Shown one piece after another: positions 37,712-46,668 of a stretch of 64,000 bases of DNA; positions within the stretch are counted from its first letter, which is position 1; each line of letters starts with the position of its first letter. The DNA lies in NCBI RefSeq assembly GCF_012034205.1, contig NZ_JAATEM010000011.1, positions 1-64,000 of the forward strand. Reading direction: 5' to 3'. The stretch is from Streptomyces composti (lineage in GTDB: Bacteria; Actinomycetota; Actinomycetes; Streptomycetales; Streptomycetaceae). Under the pieces are notes generated by a model. The model saw only the letters and a program-made list of their open reading frames with translations, searched no databases and was not told where the DNA came from. Both the position numbers and the translations under genes were made by a program.

Positions 37712-38449
37712 ATGCGCGCACCCGAGCCGGAGTTCCTGCACCGCACCCGCGCCGCGTACGACGCCTTCGCCGCGGAGTACACCGACCGCTACGCGGACGG
37801 CCTGAGCGATCAGCCCCTGGAACGCGCGCTGCTGGCCGCCTTCGCGGAACTGGCGGGCCGCAGCGAGAACGGCGCACCCGCCCCGGTCGCGGACCTGGGC
37901 TGCGGGTCCGGTCACGTCACCGCCCGGCTGCACCGGTCGGGGCTGCCGGTGTTCGGCGTGGATCTCTCGCCCCGCATGGTGGCGCTGGCCCGCGAGGCGC
38001 ATCCCGGGCTGCGCTTCCACGTGGGGTCGATGACCGACCTGGACCTGCCGTCCGCGACGCTCGGCGGGATCGTGGCGCTGTACTCGGTGATCCATGTGCC
38101 CGACGCGCATCTGCCGTCGCTGTTCGCCGAGTTCCGGCGGGTGCTGCTGCCGGGCGCCCCGGTGCTGCTCGCCTTCCAGTCCGGCGAGGAGGACGGCACC
38201 CTGCACAGGGACGAACGCTTCGGGCGCGCCGTGTCCCTCGACTACTACTGGCGCACCCCGGCGACCGTGACCGGCCACCTCCGCAAGGGCGGCCTGGAGC
38301 TCACGGCGCAGGTCATGCGGGAGCCGGAGGGCGAGGAGAAGCGCCCCCGCGCCCTGCTCCTGGCCCGCCGGCCCGATGAGGACCAGGGCACGGGCAGGCC
38401 GCCGCGGCCAGGCGGTGGGCGTCGCGGGCCGTGGCGGTCACGGTGGTGA
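37712..38449 (+). CDS. Class I SAM-dependent methyltransferase
   Basis: 245 residues from ATG 37712, apparently leaderless (TAGGTT at 37699-37704). Motif I VADLGCGSGHVT, then GVDLSPRMVALAREAHPGLRF, and IVALYSVIHVPDAHLPSLFAEFRRVLLPGAPVLLAF, as in ubiE-like methyltransferases. The last 45 codons are Arg/Pro/Gly-rich and overlap 137 bases of the converging glycosyltransferase gene, so the functional protein may end earlier. Substrate unknown. Confidence 0.85.
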   Translation: MRAPEPEFLHRTRAAYDAFAAEYTDRYADGLSDQPLERALLAAFAELAGRSENGAPAPVADLGCGSGHVTARLHRSGLPVFGVDLSPRMVALAREAHPGLRFHVGSMTDLDLPSATLGGIVALYSVIHVPDAHLPSLFAEFRRVLLPGAPVLLAFQSGEEDGTLHRDERFGRAVSLDYYWRTPATVTGHLRKGGLELTAQVMREPEGEEKRPRALLLARRPDEDQGTGRPPRPGGGRRGPWRSRW

Positions 38450-39452
38450 GGAAGCCGTGGGCGCGGGGGGAGGCGTGGCCGGTGAGCCAGGCGGGGTCGA
38501 TGTCGCAGACCGCCACGCGGACGCCGGTGCCGGCGAGCGCCAGGGGCAGGGTGTGGACGACCGTGGACGGGAAGCTGAGGACGGTGCAGCCGATCGGGCC
38601 CCGGCGGGCTATGAGCTCCAGCGGGAGTTCCGGGCGGACGATCTGCAGGCCGGTCCGCACGGCGAGCCGGTGGAGCTTGTCCGCGCTCTCCCTGCGGTGG
38701 GCGAAGTAGCGGGTCGCGCCGTGCGCGGCGGCCAGGGCGCGGACGGCCTCCAGGTAGGCGGCGTCGTCGACCACGCCGGTCTCCACCAGGGAGGTCCCCA
38801 CCAGATCGGTGCCCTCGGTGATGCGGGGCGGGCCGAAGCGGGCGCGGGTCCAGGCGAAGGCGTTGGCGGTGACCGTGACGCCGGGCGGGCTGCCGGCCAC
38901 CGGCATGGAGGAGAAGACCTCGACGCGGCGCTCGCCGTGCGGGGTGAGGCGGCGCCGGGCGGCGGCGGAGACGGGGGCGAGGAGGAGATCGCGGGGGCCG
39001 GCCCTGCCGCCCGTGCGGTGCCAGCGGACCAGCCGCTCGCCGCGGGCGAGCTGGCCGACGAACTCCATGGTGGCCGTGCCGTCGTCGACGACCACCACCT
39101 CGCGGGCACGCGTGATGGTCAGCAGCAGCTGGACGTAGCGGGAGAACGGGTCGCCGAGGACGACCCGGTGGGCGCGGCGCAGCAGGCCGGCCAGGCCGCC
39201 CGCGGTCCGCAGCGGGGCGGTGGGGCCGCGGCGCGCCTCCTCCCAGCGGACGGTGTGGCCCTCCTCGCGGGCCAGTCCGGCCATGCGGCGCAGCTGGCCG
39301 CGGGTCATCGGGTCGACGGGGGCCGGCACCACCAGGGTGATCCCCGCGCCGGGGGCGTGCAGGTGCGCCCACTCCAGCACGTTCAGCAGCTGTACCGGGC
39401 TCTCGACGAAGGCGAGGGTGTGGGGGCCGGCCTTCCCGGCGCGGGGGATCAC
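38313..39452 (-). CDS. Polysialyltransferase-like glycosyltransferase
   Basis: 379 residues from GTG 39452, eight bases after neuB. HTLAFVESPVQLLNVLEWAHLH opens a Rossmann-like GT-B fold. REVVVVDDGTATMEF, YFAHRRESADKL and GPIGCTVLSFPSTVVHTLPLAL follow the pattern of the alpha-2,8-polysialyltransferase/GT52-like families. It lies in the nonulosonic acid cluster with neuB and neuA, so it probably transfers a CMP-activated nonulosonic acid. The C terminus is low complexity and overlaps the methyltransferase gene. Confidence 0.75.
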   Translation of the reverse strand: MIPRAGKAGPHTLAFVESPVQLLNVLEWAHLHAPGAGITLVVPAPVDPMTRGQLRRMAGLAREEGHTVRWEEARRGPTAPLRTAGGLAGLLRRAHRVVLGDPFSRYVQLLLTITRAREVVVVDDGTATMEFVGQLARGERLVRWHRTGGRAGPRDLLLAPVSAAARRRLTPHGERRVEVFSSMPVAGSPPGVTVTANAFAWTRARFGPPRITEGTDLVGTSLVETGVVDDAAYLEAVRALAAAHGATRYFAHRRESADKLHRLAVRTGLQIVRPELPLELIARRGPIGCTVLSFPSTVVHTLPLALAGTGVRVAVCDIDPAWLTGHASPRAHGFLTTVTATARDAHRLAAAACPCPGPHRAGGPGAGRGGASPRPPAPA

Positions 39453-39460
39453 CGGCCCGC

Positions 39461-40396
39461 TCAGACGGTCAGCGGCTCGCCCGCGGCGGCGGCGATCTCC
39501 GCCTCGGCGATCACGCCGGGCACGCGGCGCAGTTTGCGCATCGGGGCGAGCTCCGACTCGTAGACCTTCTTCACGCCGTCGCCGAGGGAGGCCTCGATGG
39601 TGCGGATGTCGCGGACCAGCCGCTGCAGGCCCTGCGGTTCGACCGAGGCGGCCTGGTCGGAGCCCCACATGGCGCGGTCGAGGGTGATGTGACGCTCGAC
39701 GAAGCACGCGCCGAGGGCGACCGCGGCGAGGGTGGTCTGCAGTCCGGTCTCATGGCCGGAGTAGCCGATCGGCACGTTCGGGTACTCCTGGCGCAGGGTG
39801 TCGATGACGCGGAGGTTCAGCTCCTCGGCCTTCGCCGGGTAGGTGGACGTGGCGTGGCAGAGGACGATGTTGTCGCTGCCGAGGACCTCCACGGCGTGGC
39901 GGATCTGCTTCGGGGTGGACATGCCCGTGGACAGGATGATCGTGCGGCCGGTGGAGCGCAGGGTGCGCAGCAGCTCGTCGTCGGTGAGCGAGGCCGAGGC
40001 GACCTTGTGGGCGGGCACGTCGAACTTCTCCAGGAAGGCGACGGACTCGATGTCCCACGGGGAGGCGAACCAGGCGATCCCCTTCTGCCTGCAGTACGCG
40101 TCGATCTGCCGGTACTCGTCCTCGCCGAACTCCACCCGGTGCCGGTAGTCGATGTAGGTCATCCGGCCCCAGGGGGTGTCGCGTTCGAGGTCCCACTGGT
40201 CGCGTGGGGTGCAGATCTCGGGGGTGCGCTTCTGGAACTTGACCGCGTCGCAGCCGGCGTCGGCGGCGGCGTCGATCAGCCGGAGTGCGTTGCCGAGGTC
40301 GCCGTTGTGGTTGATGCCGATCTCGCCGGTGATGTAGACGGGCCGGCCCGGGCCGACCTCGCGGGAACCGAGGGTGCGGATACGGGAGTTGCTCAT
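39461..40396 (-). CDS. neuB: NeuB-type nonulosonic acid synthase
   Basis: It condenses phosphoenolpyruvate with a hexose (ManNAc or Man-type) to a nine-carbon acid. 311 residues with ITGEIGINHNGD, VKFQKRTPEICTP, ASPWDIESVAFLEKF, ILSTGMSTP, LCHATSTYPA, GYSGHETG and ERHITLDRAMWGSDQAAS, the NeuB TIM-barrel series. The C-terminal SAF (antifreeze-like) domain of canonical NeuB (about 345 residues) is absent; about 35 residues after the barrel end in a short tail. GAGGAAG precedes the ATG. The S. coelicolor homologue region has been linked to teichulosonic acid, a Kdn-containing wall polymer. Confidence 0.92.
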   Translation of the reverse strand: MSNSRIRTLGSREVGPGRPVYITGEIGINHNGDLGNALRLIDAAADAGCDAVKFQKRTPEICTPRDQWDLERDTPWGRMTYIDYRHRVEFGEDEYRQIDAYCRQKGIAWFASPWDIESVAFLEKFDVPAHKVASASLTDDELLRTLRSTGRTIILSTGMSTPKQIRHAVEVLGSDNIVLCHATSTYPAKAEELNLRVIDTLRQEYPNVPIGYSGHETGLQTTLAAVALGACFVERHITLDRAMWGSDQAASVEPQGLQRLVRDIRTIEASLGDGVKKVYESELAPMRKLRRVPGVIAEAEIAAAAGEPLTV

Positions 40397-40495
40397 GGGT
40401 GGGACTTCCTCACTGAAGTTGCTCGGATGGCTCGGGGTCGGGGTGACCCGGGTTGCCGTGGTTCGGGGGTGACCCGGGGATCTGTGGCCAGGGGG

Positions 40496-41797
40496 TCAGC
40501 CGGGCAGGGAGTCGAGGGACGGGCCGAGGAGCCAGCCGGCGATCTCCCTGACGGCGCCCGCACCGCCGGGCGCGGTGGTGACCGCGCGGGCGGCGCCGCG
40601 CACCGCGTCATGGGCACTGGCGACGGCCACGGGCCAGCCGGCCAGGGCGAAGCACGGCAGGTCGTTGACGTCGTTGCCGACGTAGAGCACGCGCTTCGGC
40701 GCGATGCCCTGCTCCTCGCACCACTGCTTGAGTGCGAGGTCCTTGCGGTCGACGCCGTGCAGCACGGGGACGCGCAGCTTGCGGGCGCGGGCGGCGACGA
40801 CCGGGTTCTGCTCCGTGGAGAGGATCAGCAGCCGCAGTCCGCTGCGGCGCAGCGCGGCGACGCCCAGACCGTCGCCGCGGTGCACGGCGACCAGCTCCCG
40901 CCCGTCGGCGTCGATCAGCACCCGGTCGTCGGTCTGGGTGCCGTCGAAGTCGAGGACGACCGCGTCGATGTCGGCGGCGGTCGGCAGGGCGCCGGGCCGG
41001 TGCGCGTCCAGGAGCGGTGCGAGGGCCCGGGCGCGGGCGAGGTCGTGCGGGTCGTCGATCTCCAGGACCCGGGCGGGGTCGGTGCGCACCAGGGCGGTGC
41101 GGCCGAAGAAGCGGTGCCGGTGGGTGCGGAAGCCGTGCGCGTCCATGGCATAGGCGGCACCGGTCTCCAGCAGGTCCTCGGGACGGTCCTGGCGGCGGGG
41201 GCGGAAGGTCTTGTCGTGGTTGACGCCGTGGGCTCCGGCGGGTGCGGCCGTCTCACCCCCTCCGCTCGTCCCGCCCGTGCCCGCCGAGCCGTCCGTGCCG
41301 CCGGAGGCGTCGCCGCCCTCGCGCCACAGGAAGCCGTGGAACGGGGCCACGGTCACCGCCGTGTCGGCGCCCCGCTCGGTGACCGCGGCGGCGGCCCGGT
41401 CGAGGTCCTCGGCGAGCAGGAACGGGCTGGTGCACTGGACCAGCAGCACGGCGTCCACGCGAACGTCGTGCAGCGCCTCGTGGGCGTCCAGGGCGTGCAG
41501 GACGGCGGTCTCGGAGGTGGCGGTGTCCCCGGCGAGGGCGGCGGGCCGGGTCACCACCTCGGCGCCGGCCTGGCGTGCGGCGGCGGCGATCGCCTGGTCG
41601 TCGGTGGACACCACCACGTCGGTGACCCGCCGGGCGCCCCGGCACTCGCGCACCGCACGGACCACCAGCGGGACGCCGCCGACCGGGGCGAGGTTCTTCG
41701 CGGGCACGCCCTTGGAGCCGCCGCGCGCGGGGATGACGGCGAGCACCCGGCGCCGTGGTGCGGTGGACCGCGCGGTGGCGGCCGGCGATTCGGGCAT
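40496..41797 (-). CDS. neuA: CMP-nonulosonate synthetase fused to HAD phosphatase
   Basis: 433 residues from ATG 41797 with AGGAGT seven bases upstream. Residues about 15-250 are the cytidylyltransferase (VIPARGGSKGVPAKNL, VVSTDDQAIA, VLLVQCTSPF), interrupted by a Gly/Ser/Thr-rich insert (about 152-182). From about 275 a KdsC-like HAD domain has DFDGTQTDD, LILSTEQNP, KQWCEEQGI and YVGNDVNDLPC. It activates the nonulosonic acid with CTP. The HAD part may dephosphorylate the 9-phosphate precursor or be structural, as in vertebrate CMAS. It is upstream of neuB in the same direction. Confidence 0.9.
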   Translation of the reverse strand: MPESPAATARSTAPRRRVLAVIPARGGSKGVPAKNLAPVGGVPLVVRAVRECRGARRVTDVVVSTDDQAIAAAARQAGAEVVTRPAALAGDTATSETAVLHALDAHEALHDVRVDAVLLVQCTSPFLLAEDLDRAAAAVTERGADTAVTVAPFHGFLWREGGDASGGTDGSAGTGGTSGGGETAAPAGAHGVNHDKTFRPRRQDRPEDLLETGAAYAMDAHGFRTHRHRFFGRTALVRTDPARVLEIDDPHDLARARALAPLLDAHRPGALPTAADIDAVVLDFDGTQTDDRVLIDADGRELVAVHRGDGLGVAALRRSGLRLLILSTEQNPVVAARARKLRVPVLHGVDRKDLALKQWCEEQGIAPKRVLYVGNDVNDLPCFALAGWPVAVASAHDAVRGAARAVTTAPGGAGAVREIAGWLLGPSLDSLPG

Positions 41798-41943
41798 GGC
41801 GTGCACTCCTGGGGGCGAGGGGGCGGGTGAGGCGGAGGGGCGGTTCACCGGCGGGGCGGGGTCCTCGTTCGCCGGTCCGGTGGGCGGCGCATCGCCGGCG
41901 CGGGCGGGGGAGTGCGCAGCTCCCCCCGTCCGCCGGACGGCGT

Positions 41944-43263
41944 TCACAGCTCTCCCATCCGCCGGACGACGGGCGCCACGCGCTGCACCCCGTGGCGGTA
42001 GGCGCCGCGGGCGGCCCGCCGCACGATCCGGCGCAGCGGGCCGGGCCGCCGGTGGGCCGCCGGCGCTCCGGGCAGGGGGCTGCCGTCGGGCGCGAGGTGG
42101 TGGCGGGCGAGGATGCCGGGGAGGTAGCCGGGCGCGGTGTCCGGTGTGTAGTAGGGGGTCAGTGGCGGCAGTCCGGGTGCGGAGAGCAGCTCGAGCAGGC
42201 GCTCGCGGGCCGCGTCGAAGGCCGGCTCGTACGTTCCGTCCGCGGCCACGCCCTGACGGGCGGTCCACTCCGGGTTCGGCTCCGGCCGGTGGCCGGCGTC
42301 GAGCTGGTCGAAGGAGGCGAGGCAGCCGGAGCCGATGAAGTGGTGGTTGCCGAGGGACTCGCGCACGCCCAGGTCGGTGAGGATCGCCGTGGGGATGCGC
42401 CGGTGCAGGGACTCGAGGGCGGCCGTGGAGCTGACCGTGACCAGCAGGTCGGCGCGGTCGAGCACCTCGCCCATGTGCCCGTACACCAGGCGCAGATTGG
42501 GTGGCGGGTCGAGCCGCTGAGCCAGCTTCTGGTACGGGAGTTCCTCGATGTGGGTGGTGTGTTCGCCGGGCCGGGAGCGGAGCTTGAGCAGCACCTCGCG
42601 CTCGGGGTGGGTGCGGGCGTGCCGTATCAGCCGTTCCAGCACGTACGTACGGTCCTTGCGGCTCTCCGGGACGGACGGCTGGGCGGCGAACACCACCGTG
42701 TACGGCTCGCGGGGGCCGGCGTAGGGCGCCCCGCCGAGGAACGGCAGCGCGACCTCGGTGACCGCGCCGGCGTCGGCGCCCACGCCCTCGTAGACCGCGC
42801 GGAAACGTTCCGCGTCCTGGCGGGAGTTGGCGAGGACCAGGTCGGCGCCGTGCCGCAGCAGCAGGCCGTCGGCGAGCTTCTCGTAGACGATCCCGACGTA
42901 TCCGGTGACGACCACGGGCCGGTGCGGCCGGTCCCGCCAGAGGTGCCGCAGGCCGTGCAGCAGGGCCTGGACGCCGCCGCCGACCAGGGCGAGCACCAGG
43001 ACGTCGTGATCGGTGTCGCGCATGATGCGCAGGAACTCGGGCGCGGTCACCTCGCCGACCGAGTCGGCACGGACGCCGGCCTCGGTCAGCTGACGGGCGG
43101 TCGGGGTGGCCCGGCCGCGCAGCAGGAATCCGTCGAGGCGCGGGGCCGGCCGGTCGCCGCCGCCCTGCGCGAGGCGTTGCGCGGTGAGGGCGCCCCATTT
43201 CCATCGGGTGTCGGAATCCGCGAGGACCGCGACCCGCAGGGCTCTGGTTGCTCTTGCTGGCAC
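41944..43263 (-). CDS. Putative glycosyltransferase (DUF6716-like)
   Basis: 439 residues from GTG 43263, with TAGCGT ending seven bases upstream (leaderless). RVAVLADSDTRWKWGALTAQRLA opens the first Rossmann domain. VVVTGYVGIVYEKLADGLLLRHGADLVLANS and LLVTVSSTAALESLHRRIPTAILTDLG form the second domain of a GT-B-like, CDP-glycerol/polysialyltransferase-style protein. An Arg-rich C-terminal stretch may bind the membrane. It is divergent from the GT2 gene and part of the wall-glycopolymer cluster. Confidence 0.75.
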   Translation of the reverse strand: MPARATRALRVAVLADSDTRWKWGALTAQRLAQGGGDRPAPRLDGFLLRGRATPTARQLTEAGVRADSVGEVTAPEFLRIMRDTDHDVLVLALVGGGVQALLHGLRHLWRDRPHRPVVVTGYVGIVYEKLADGLLLRHGADLVLANSRQDAERFRAVYEGVGADAGAVTEVALPFLGGAPYAGPREPYTVVFAAQPSVPESRKDRTYVLERLIRHARTHPEREVLLKLRSRPGEHTTHIEELPYQKLAQRLDPPPNLRLVYGHMGEVLDRADLLVTVSSTAALESLHRRIPTAILTDLGVRESLGNHHFIGSGCLASFDQLDAGHRPEPNPEWTARQGVAADGTYEPAFDAARERLLELLSAPGLPPLTPYYTPDTAPGYLPGILARHHLAPDGSPLPGAPAAHRRPGPLRRIVRRAARGAYRHGVQRVAPVVRRMGEL

Positions 43264-43483
43264 GTCGGCGACGCTAGGAGCGGATTCCGAGGAGCCGCCC
43301 AACCGGAATCCAACAAAGGGTGAACAGCGCGCCGCCGAATGGCGAATCCGCCCGGCCCGGAAAGCCGCCGGGGGATTCTCACCGCCGCGGAAGCGACCGG
43401 TTCACCACTTCGCCATGCGTCGTTCACCCCGGTTCAAGGTGCAGGTCAGGACGGATGCCGGAGTGCCGCTTAACGTCTGCGGG

Positions 43484-44464
43484 GTGCCGAAGCTCTCTGT
43501 CATCGTGCCGTTCTACAACGTGCGGCCATACGTCCCCGATGCCCTGCACAGTCTTCGCCGGAACGCGCGCGAGGACTTCGAATTCATTCTGGTCGACGAC
43601 TGTTCCACGGACGGGACCACGGACCTTCTCGCGCGCGGCGAACGCGAACTGCCGGGCGCGGTACTGGTCCGGCACGAGAGAAACGGCGGTCTCGCGGCGG
43701 CCCGGAATACCGGAATCGACCGGGCGCGCGGGGAGTATCTGACGTTCCTGGACGGCGACGACTGGCTGGCGCCCGGCTATTACGCGCGGCTGCTCGCCGC
43801 GATCGAGAGGCTGGGCTGCGACTTCGTTCGCACCGACCATGTGCGGTGCACGGCGCGGGCCCGCTCGGTGCAGCGGGTGCCGCACGGTCGCCGCAATGCG
43901 GTGCTCTCGCCGCGCGCGGCCATCCTGCCCACGCACCGCAGCACCTCGGTGGACTACGCCTACGCCTGGGCGGGCATCTACCACCGCCGTCTGGCCGACC
44001 GGGGGCTGCTGCACTTCACCGACGGGCTGCGCACCGCCGAGGACCGGCCGTGGATCTGGCGGCTGCACCGCGAGGCGGAGTCGTTCGCGGTGACCGGCCT
44101 GCTCGGGGTGTTCTACCGGCGCGGGGTGTCCTCCTCGCTGACGCAGATCGGCGACGCCCGGCAGCTGGACTTCATCCGCGCCTTCGACCAGGTGATCGCC
44201 GAGACCGCGGCGGACGCGGAGGCGGCGGCGCTGCTGCCGAAGGCCGTGCGCACCTATTGCGCGATCATCGCCCATCATCTGGCTTCCATCGGGAAGTTCG
44301 AGACGCCCGTGGCCCGGAAGCTGAAGGCGATGAGCGCGGCGGCGCTGCGCCGCATGCCGCAGGACGTGCTCGACGAGGCGCTGGCGTCGATGGACCGGGA
44401 GCGGGCGGCCCGGCTGCGCCGGCTGCGGCGTCGCCCGGCCCTGGCGGGGAGGGCGGCGGCATGA
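43484..44464 (+). CDS. GT2-family glycosyltransferase
   Basis: 326 residues from GTG 43484, leaderless with TAACGT seven bases upstream. GT-A fold: LSVIVPFYNVRPYVPDAL, ILVDDCSTDGT, NGGLAAARNTGIDRARGEYLTFLDGDDWLAPG (DxD metal site), TAEDRPWIWRLH. An Arg/Ala-rich tail follows. Its stop overlaps the next start (ATGA), coupling it to the polysialyltransferase-like gene. It probably builds the glycopolymer repeat unit. Confidence 0.9.
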   Translation: MPKLSVIVPFYNVRPYVPDALHSLRRNAREDFEFILVDDCSTDGTTDLLARGERELPGAVLVRHERNGGLAAARNTGIDRARGEYLTFLDGDDWLAPGYYARLLAAIERLGCDFVRTDHVRCTARARSVQRVPHGRRNAVLSPRAAILPTHRSTSVDYAYAWAGIYHRRLADRGLLHFTDGLRTAEDRPWIWRLHREAESFAVTGLLGVFYRRGVSSSLTQIGDARQLDFIRAFDQVIAETAADAEAAALLPKAVRTYCAIIAHHLASIGKFETPVARKLKAMSAAALRRMPQDVLDEALASMDRERAARLRRLRRRPALAGRAAA

Positions 44465-45894
44465 CCACGCAGATCTTCCTGGCGTCGACGCTGTACGGCG
44501 CGGCCACGCTGGCGGCCGCCCTGGACGCCGGGTGCTTCGCCCCGGCCGGACGGCGGCTGCTGCTGGTGTCCAGCAACGCGGCGGTCCCGGAGACGGCACC
44601 GGCGGTGGACGAGCTGCCCGGGTTCGAGCGGCTGCGCGGCCGCTTCGACGAGGTGGTGTCGTGGAACGGGACGATCTTCCCGTTCCATCCCGGCGGCTGG
44701 TCGCCGCGCCCGGAGGACGCCCCGCTGTGGGAACGCTTCCTGCGCCTGGCGTGGGACCTCGGCGACGACGAGGTGTCGCTGGCCGTCGAGTCGATCCAGG
44801 TCAACCCGGCGCTGGGACTGGCGCGGATCTTCACCGACGCGCCCCTGACGGTCTACGCGGACGGCCTGATGAGCTACGGGCCGACCCGCAACAAGCTGGA
44901 CCCGCTCGTCGGCACGCGGGTGGAACGGCTGCTGCATCTGGACCTGGTACCGGGGCTGCGCCCGCTGCTGCTGACCGAGTTCGGCGTCCCGGCGCAGCTG
45001 GTGCCGGCGCCCGCCTTCACCAAGGTGCTGGCCGAACTGGCCGGCACCGACGTGCGGTTGCCGGAGGCCGAGCGGCCCGCGCTGCTGCTCGGCCAGTACC
45101 TGTCGGCGCTCGGCATCCTCTCCGCCGAGGAGGAGGAGCGGCTGCACGCGGAGATGCTGAGGGGCGTGGTCCGGCTCGGTCACCGCCGGGTGGTGTTCAA
45201 GCCGCATCCCACCGCACCGGCCCGGTTCAGCCGGCTCCTCGAGGAGGAGGCGGAGCGGCTGGGCGCGGAACTGACGGTGCTGGACGCCCCCGTGCTCGCC
45301 GAGGTGCTGTACCAGCGGATGCGTCCGGCACTGGTCACCGGCTGCTTCTCCACGGCCCTGATCACCGCCTCCGAGCTGTACGGGCTGCCGGTGGCGCGGG
45401 CCGGGACCGAGCTGCTCCTGGACCGGCTGACGCCGTTCGAGAACTCAAACCGGGTGCCGGTCACCATCGTCGACGCCCTGCTGCCCGAGCTGTCGGACCG
45501 TGCCGCGGTGACCGAGGGCCGCCGGGGCCTGGACACCGAGGACCTCGGCCAGCTGGTGCGGGCGGTCGGCTTCGCCATGCAGCCGAGGATCCTGCCGCAG
45601 CTCCGGCAGGACGCCGAGCGGTATCTGTCGACACGGCTCGACGACCGCACGCGGCGCTACTTCGGACGGAAGCGGCTGGCCTCCCTGGGCCTGCCCGGCG
45701 GGGTGCCGGCCCGGCTCGCCTTCCTGGGCCGCAGCCCTGCGGTGCGGCGGGCGGCACGACGACTGCGCCGGCTGCGGCGGAGGGTGCGGCGCCGGCGGGG
45801 CGCGGCTGCCCGCTCACGGCCGCGGGGAGCCGTACATGACCAGCCTGATCACCCGGCGCCCCGCACCGGGGGCTGTGTCTGCCGTCGAAGGTGA
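44461..45894 (+). CDS. Alpha-2,8-polysialyltransferase-family protein
   Basis: 477 residues, coupled to the GT2 gene by a 4-bp overlap. QIFLASTLYGAATLAAALDAG at the N terminus, VYADGLMSYGPTRNKLD, RVVFKPHPTAPARFS and VTGCFSTALITASELYGLPVAR are the POLYST-family motifs (the HP and SxxS elements used for CMP-sialic acid). A basic C terminus (RRAARRLRRLRRRVRRRR) suggests membrane association. It is likely the polymerase of a Kdn/sialic-acid-like polymer. The extreme C terminus is low complexity. Confidence 0.88.
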   Translation: MTTQIFLASTLYGAATLAAALDAGCFAPAGRRLLLVSSNAAVPETAPAVDELPGFERLRGRFDEVVSWNGTIFPFHPGGWSPRPEDAPLWERFLRLAWDLGDDEVSLAVESIQVNPALGLARIFTDAPLTVYADGLMSYGPTRNKLDPLVGTRVERLLHLDLVPGLRPLLLTEFGVPAQLVPAPAFTKVLAELAGTDVRLPEAERPALLLGQYLSALGILSAEEEERLHAEMLRGVVRLGHRRVVFKPHPTAPARFSRLLEEEAERLGAELTVLDAPVLAEVLYQRMRPALVTGCFSTALITASELYGLPVARAGTELLLDRLTPFENSNRVPVTIVDALLPELSDRAAVTEGRRGLDTEDLGQLVRAVGFAMQPRILPQLRQDAERYLSTRLDDRTRRYFGRKRLASLGLPGGVPARLAFLGRSPAVRRAARRLRRLRRRVRRRRGAAARSRPRGAVHDQPDHPAPRTGGCVCRRR

Positions 45895-45939
45895 CGTTCG
45901 CGCCGGCGGTCGCGTCGACGCTGCTGCCGGCGTGGCGGG

Positions 45940-46596
45940 TCAGGCGGGCTTCGGGCGGTAGCTGGCCTCGATGCCCGCGAGGATCAGTGCCAGCCCCTCC
46001 TCGAAGTGCCGGTCGAAGTCGGCGAACAGCTCCGCGCCGGCCTGGGCCGCCAGCGGGAAGTCAGCCATCATGCGGGCGCGTTCCTCCAGGTCGTAGCCCT
46101 CCCGGCGCTCGCCGGGCAGTGGCTGGACGCCCTGCTCCTCGGTGACGAAACCCAGCGTGTAGACGAAGGTCGTGGTGAGCGCGCGGACCGCCTGGGCGAG
46201 GGTGAGTCCGGCGCCGGTGAGCAGGCGCAGATTGTCCTCCTGCGCCTCGGCGTGGACCAGGGCGGTGAAGCGTGAGCCGCTGAAGACCTTGGCGCCGTCG
46301 CGGTAGCCGAGCAGCGCGGCGCGCAGTCCGCGGTTGGCCTTGAGCAGCCGCTCCTGCCAGGTGTCGCCGGGGGCCAGTGAGGCCCCGGCCATCATCCGGC
46401 GGTACATCTCCGTGGCCATCTCGTCCAGCAGGGCCTGCTTGTCCTTGAAGTGCCAGTACAGCGCCGGTGCCTTGACGTCCAGTTCCTTGGCGATGGCGCG
46501 CAGGGTCAGGCCGTTCAGGCCGACCTCGTTCAGCAGTTTCAGTGCCGTGTCGGCGACCTTGCGGCGGTCGAGGGGCGCGCGTCGTTCGGTGCTCAC
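45940..46596 (-). CDS. TetR-family repressor
   Basis: 218 residues from GTG 46596. HTH at about 11-52 (VADTALKLLNEVGLNGLTLRAIAKELDVKAPALYWHFKDKQALLDEM), the TetR class proper with a TetR_C-like ligand domain. Divergent from an FAD monooxygenase, with two TTAAC-type palindromes between them. It therefore probably represses itself and the monooxygenase, and is released by an aromatic or drug-like ligand. Confidence 0.93.
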   Translation of the reverse strand: MSTERRAPLDRRKVADTALKLLNEVGLNGLTLRAIAKELDVKAPALYWHFKDKQALLDEMATEMYRRMMAGASLAPGDTWQERLLKANRGLRAALLGYRDGAKVFSGSRFTALVHAEAQEDNLRLLTGAGLTLAQAVRALTTTFVYTLGFVTEEQGVQPLPGERREGYDLEERARMMADFPLAAQAGAELFADFDRHFEEGLALILAGIEASYRPKPA

Positions 46597-46605
46597 GCTT
46601 GACAA

Positions 46606-46657
46606 TTTAACACCGTTAAGGCAATCCTCGGCGGGGAGGTCACTTAACGCCGTTAAG
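46606..46657. promoter_or_regulatory. Twin TetR operators
   Basis: Site 1 is TTTAACACCGTTAAG (46606-46620, imperfect) and site 2 is CTTAACGCCGTTAAG (46643-46657, perfect odd palindrome), with centres 37 bases apart. Site 2 runs into AAGGAGG, the ribosome-binding site of the monooxygenase. This resembles the paired tetO layout. Confidence 0.85.
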
Positions 46658-46668
46658 GAGGCGGGATC

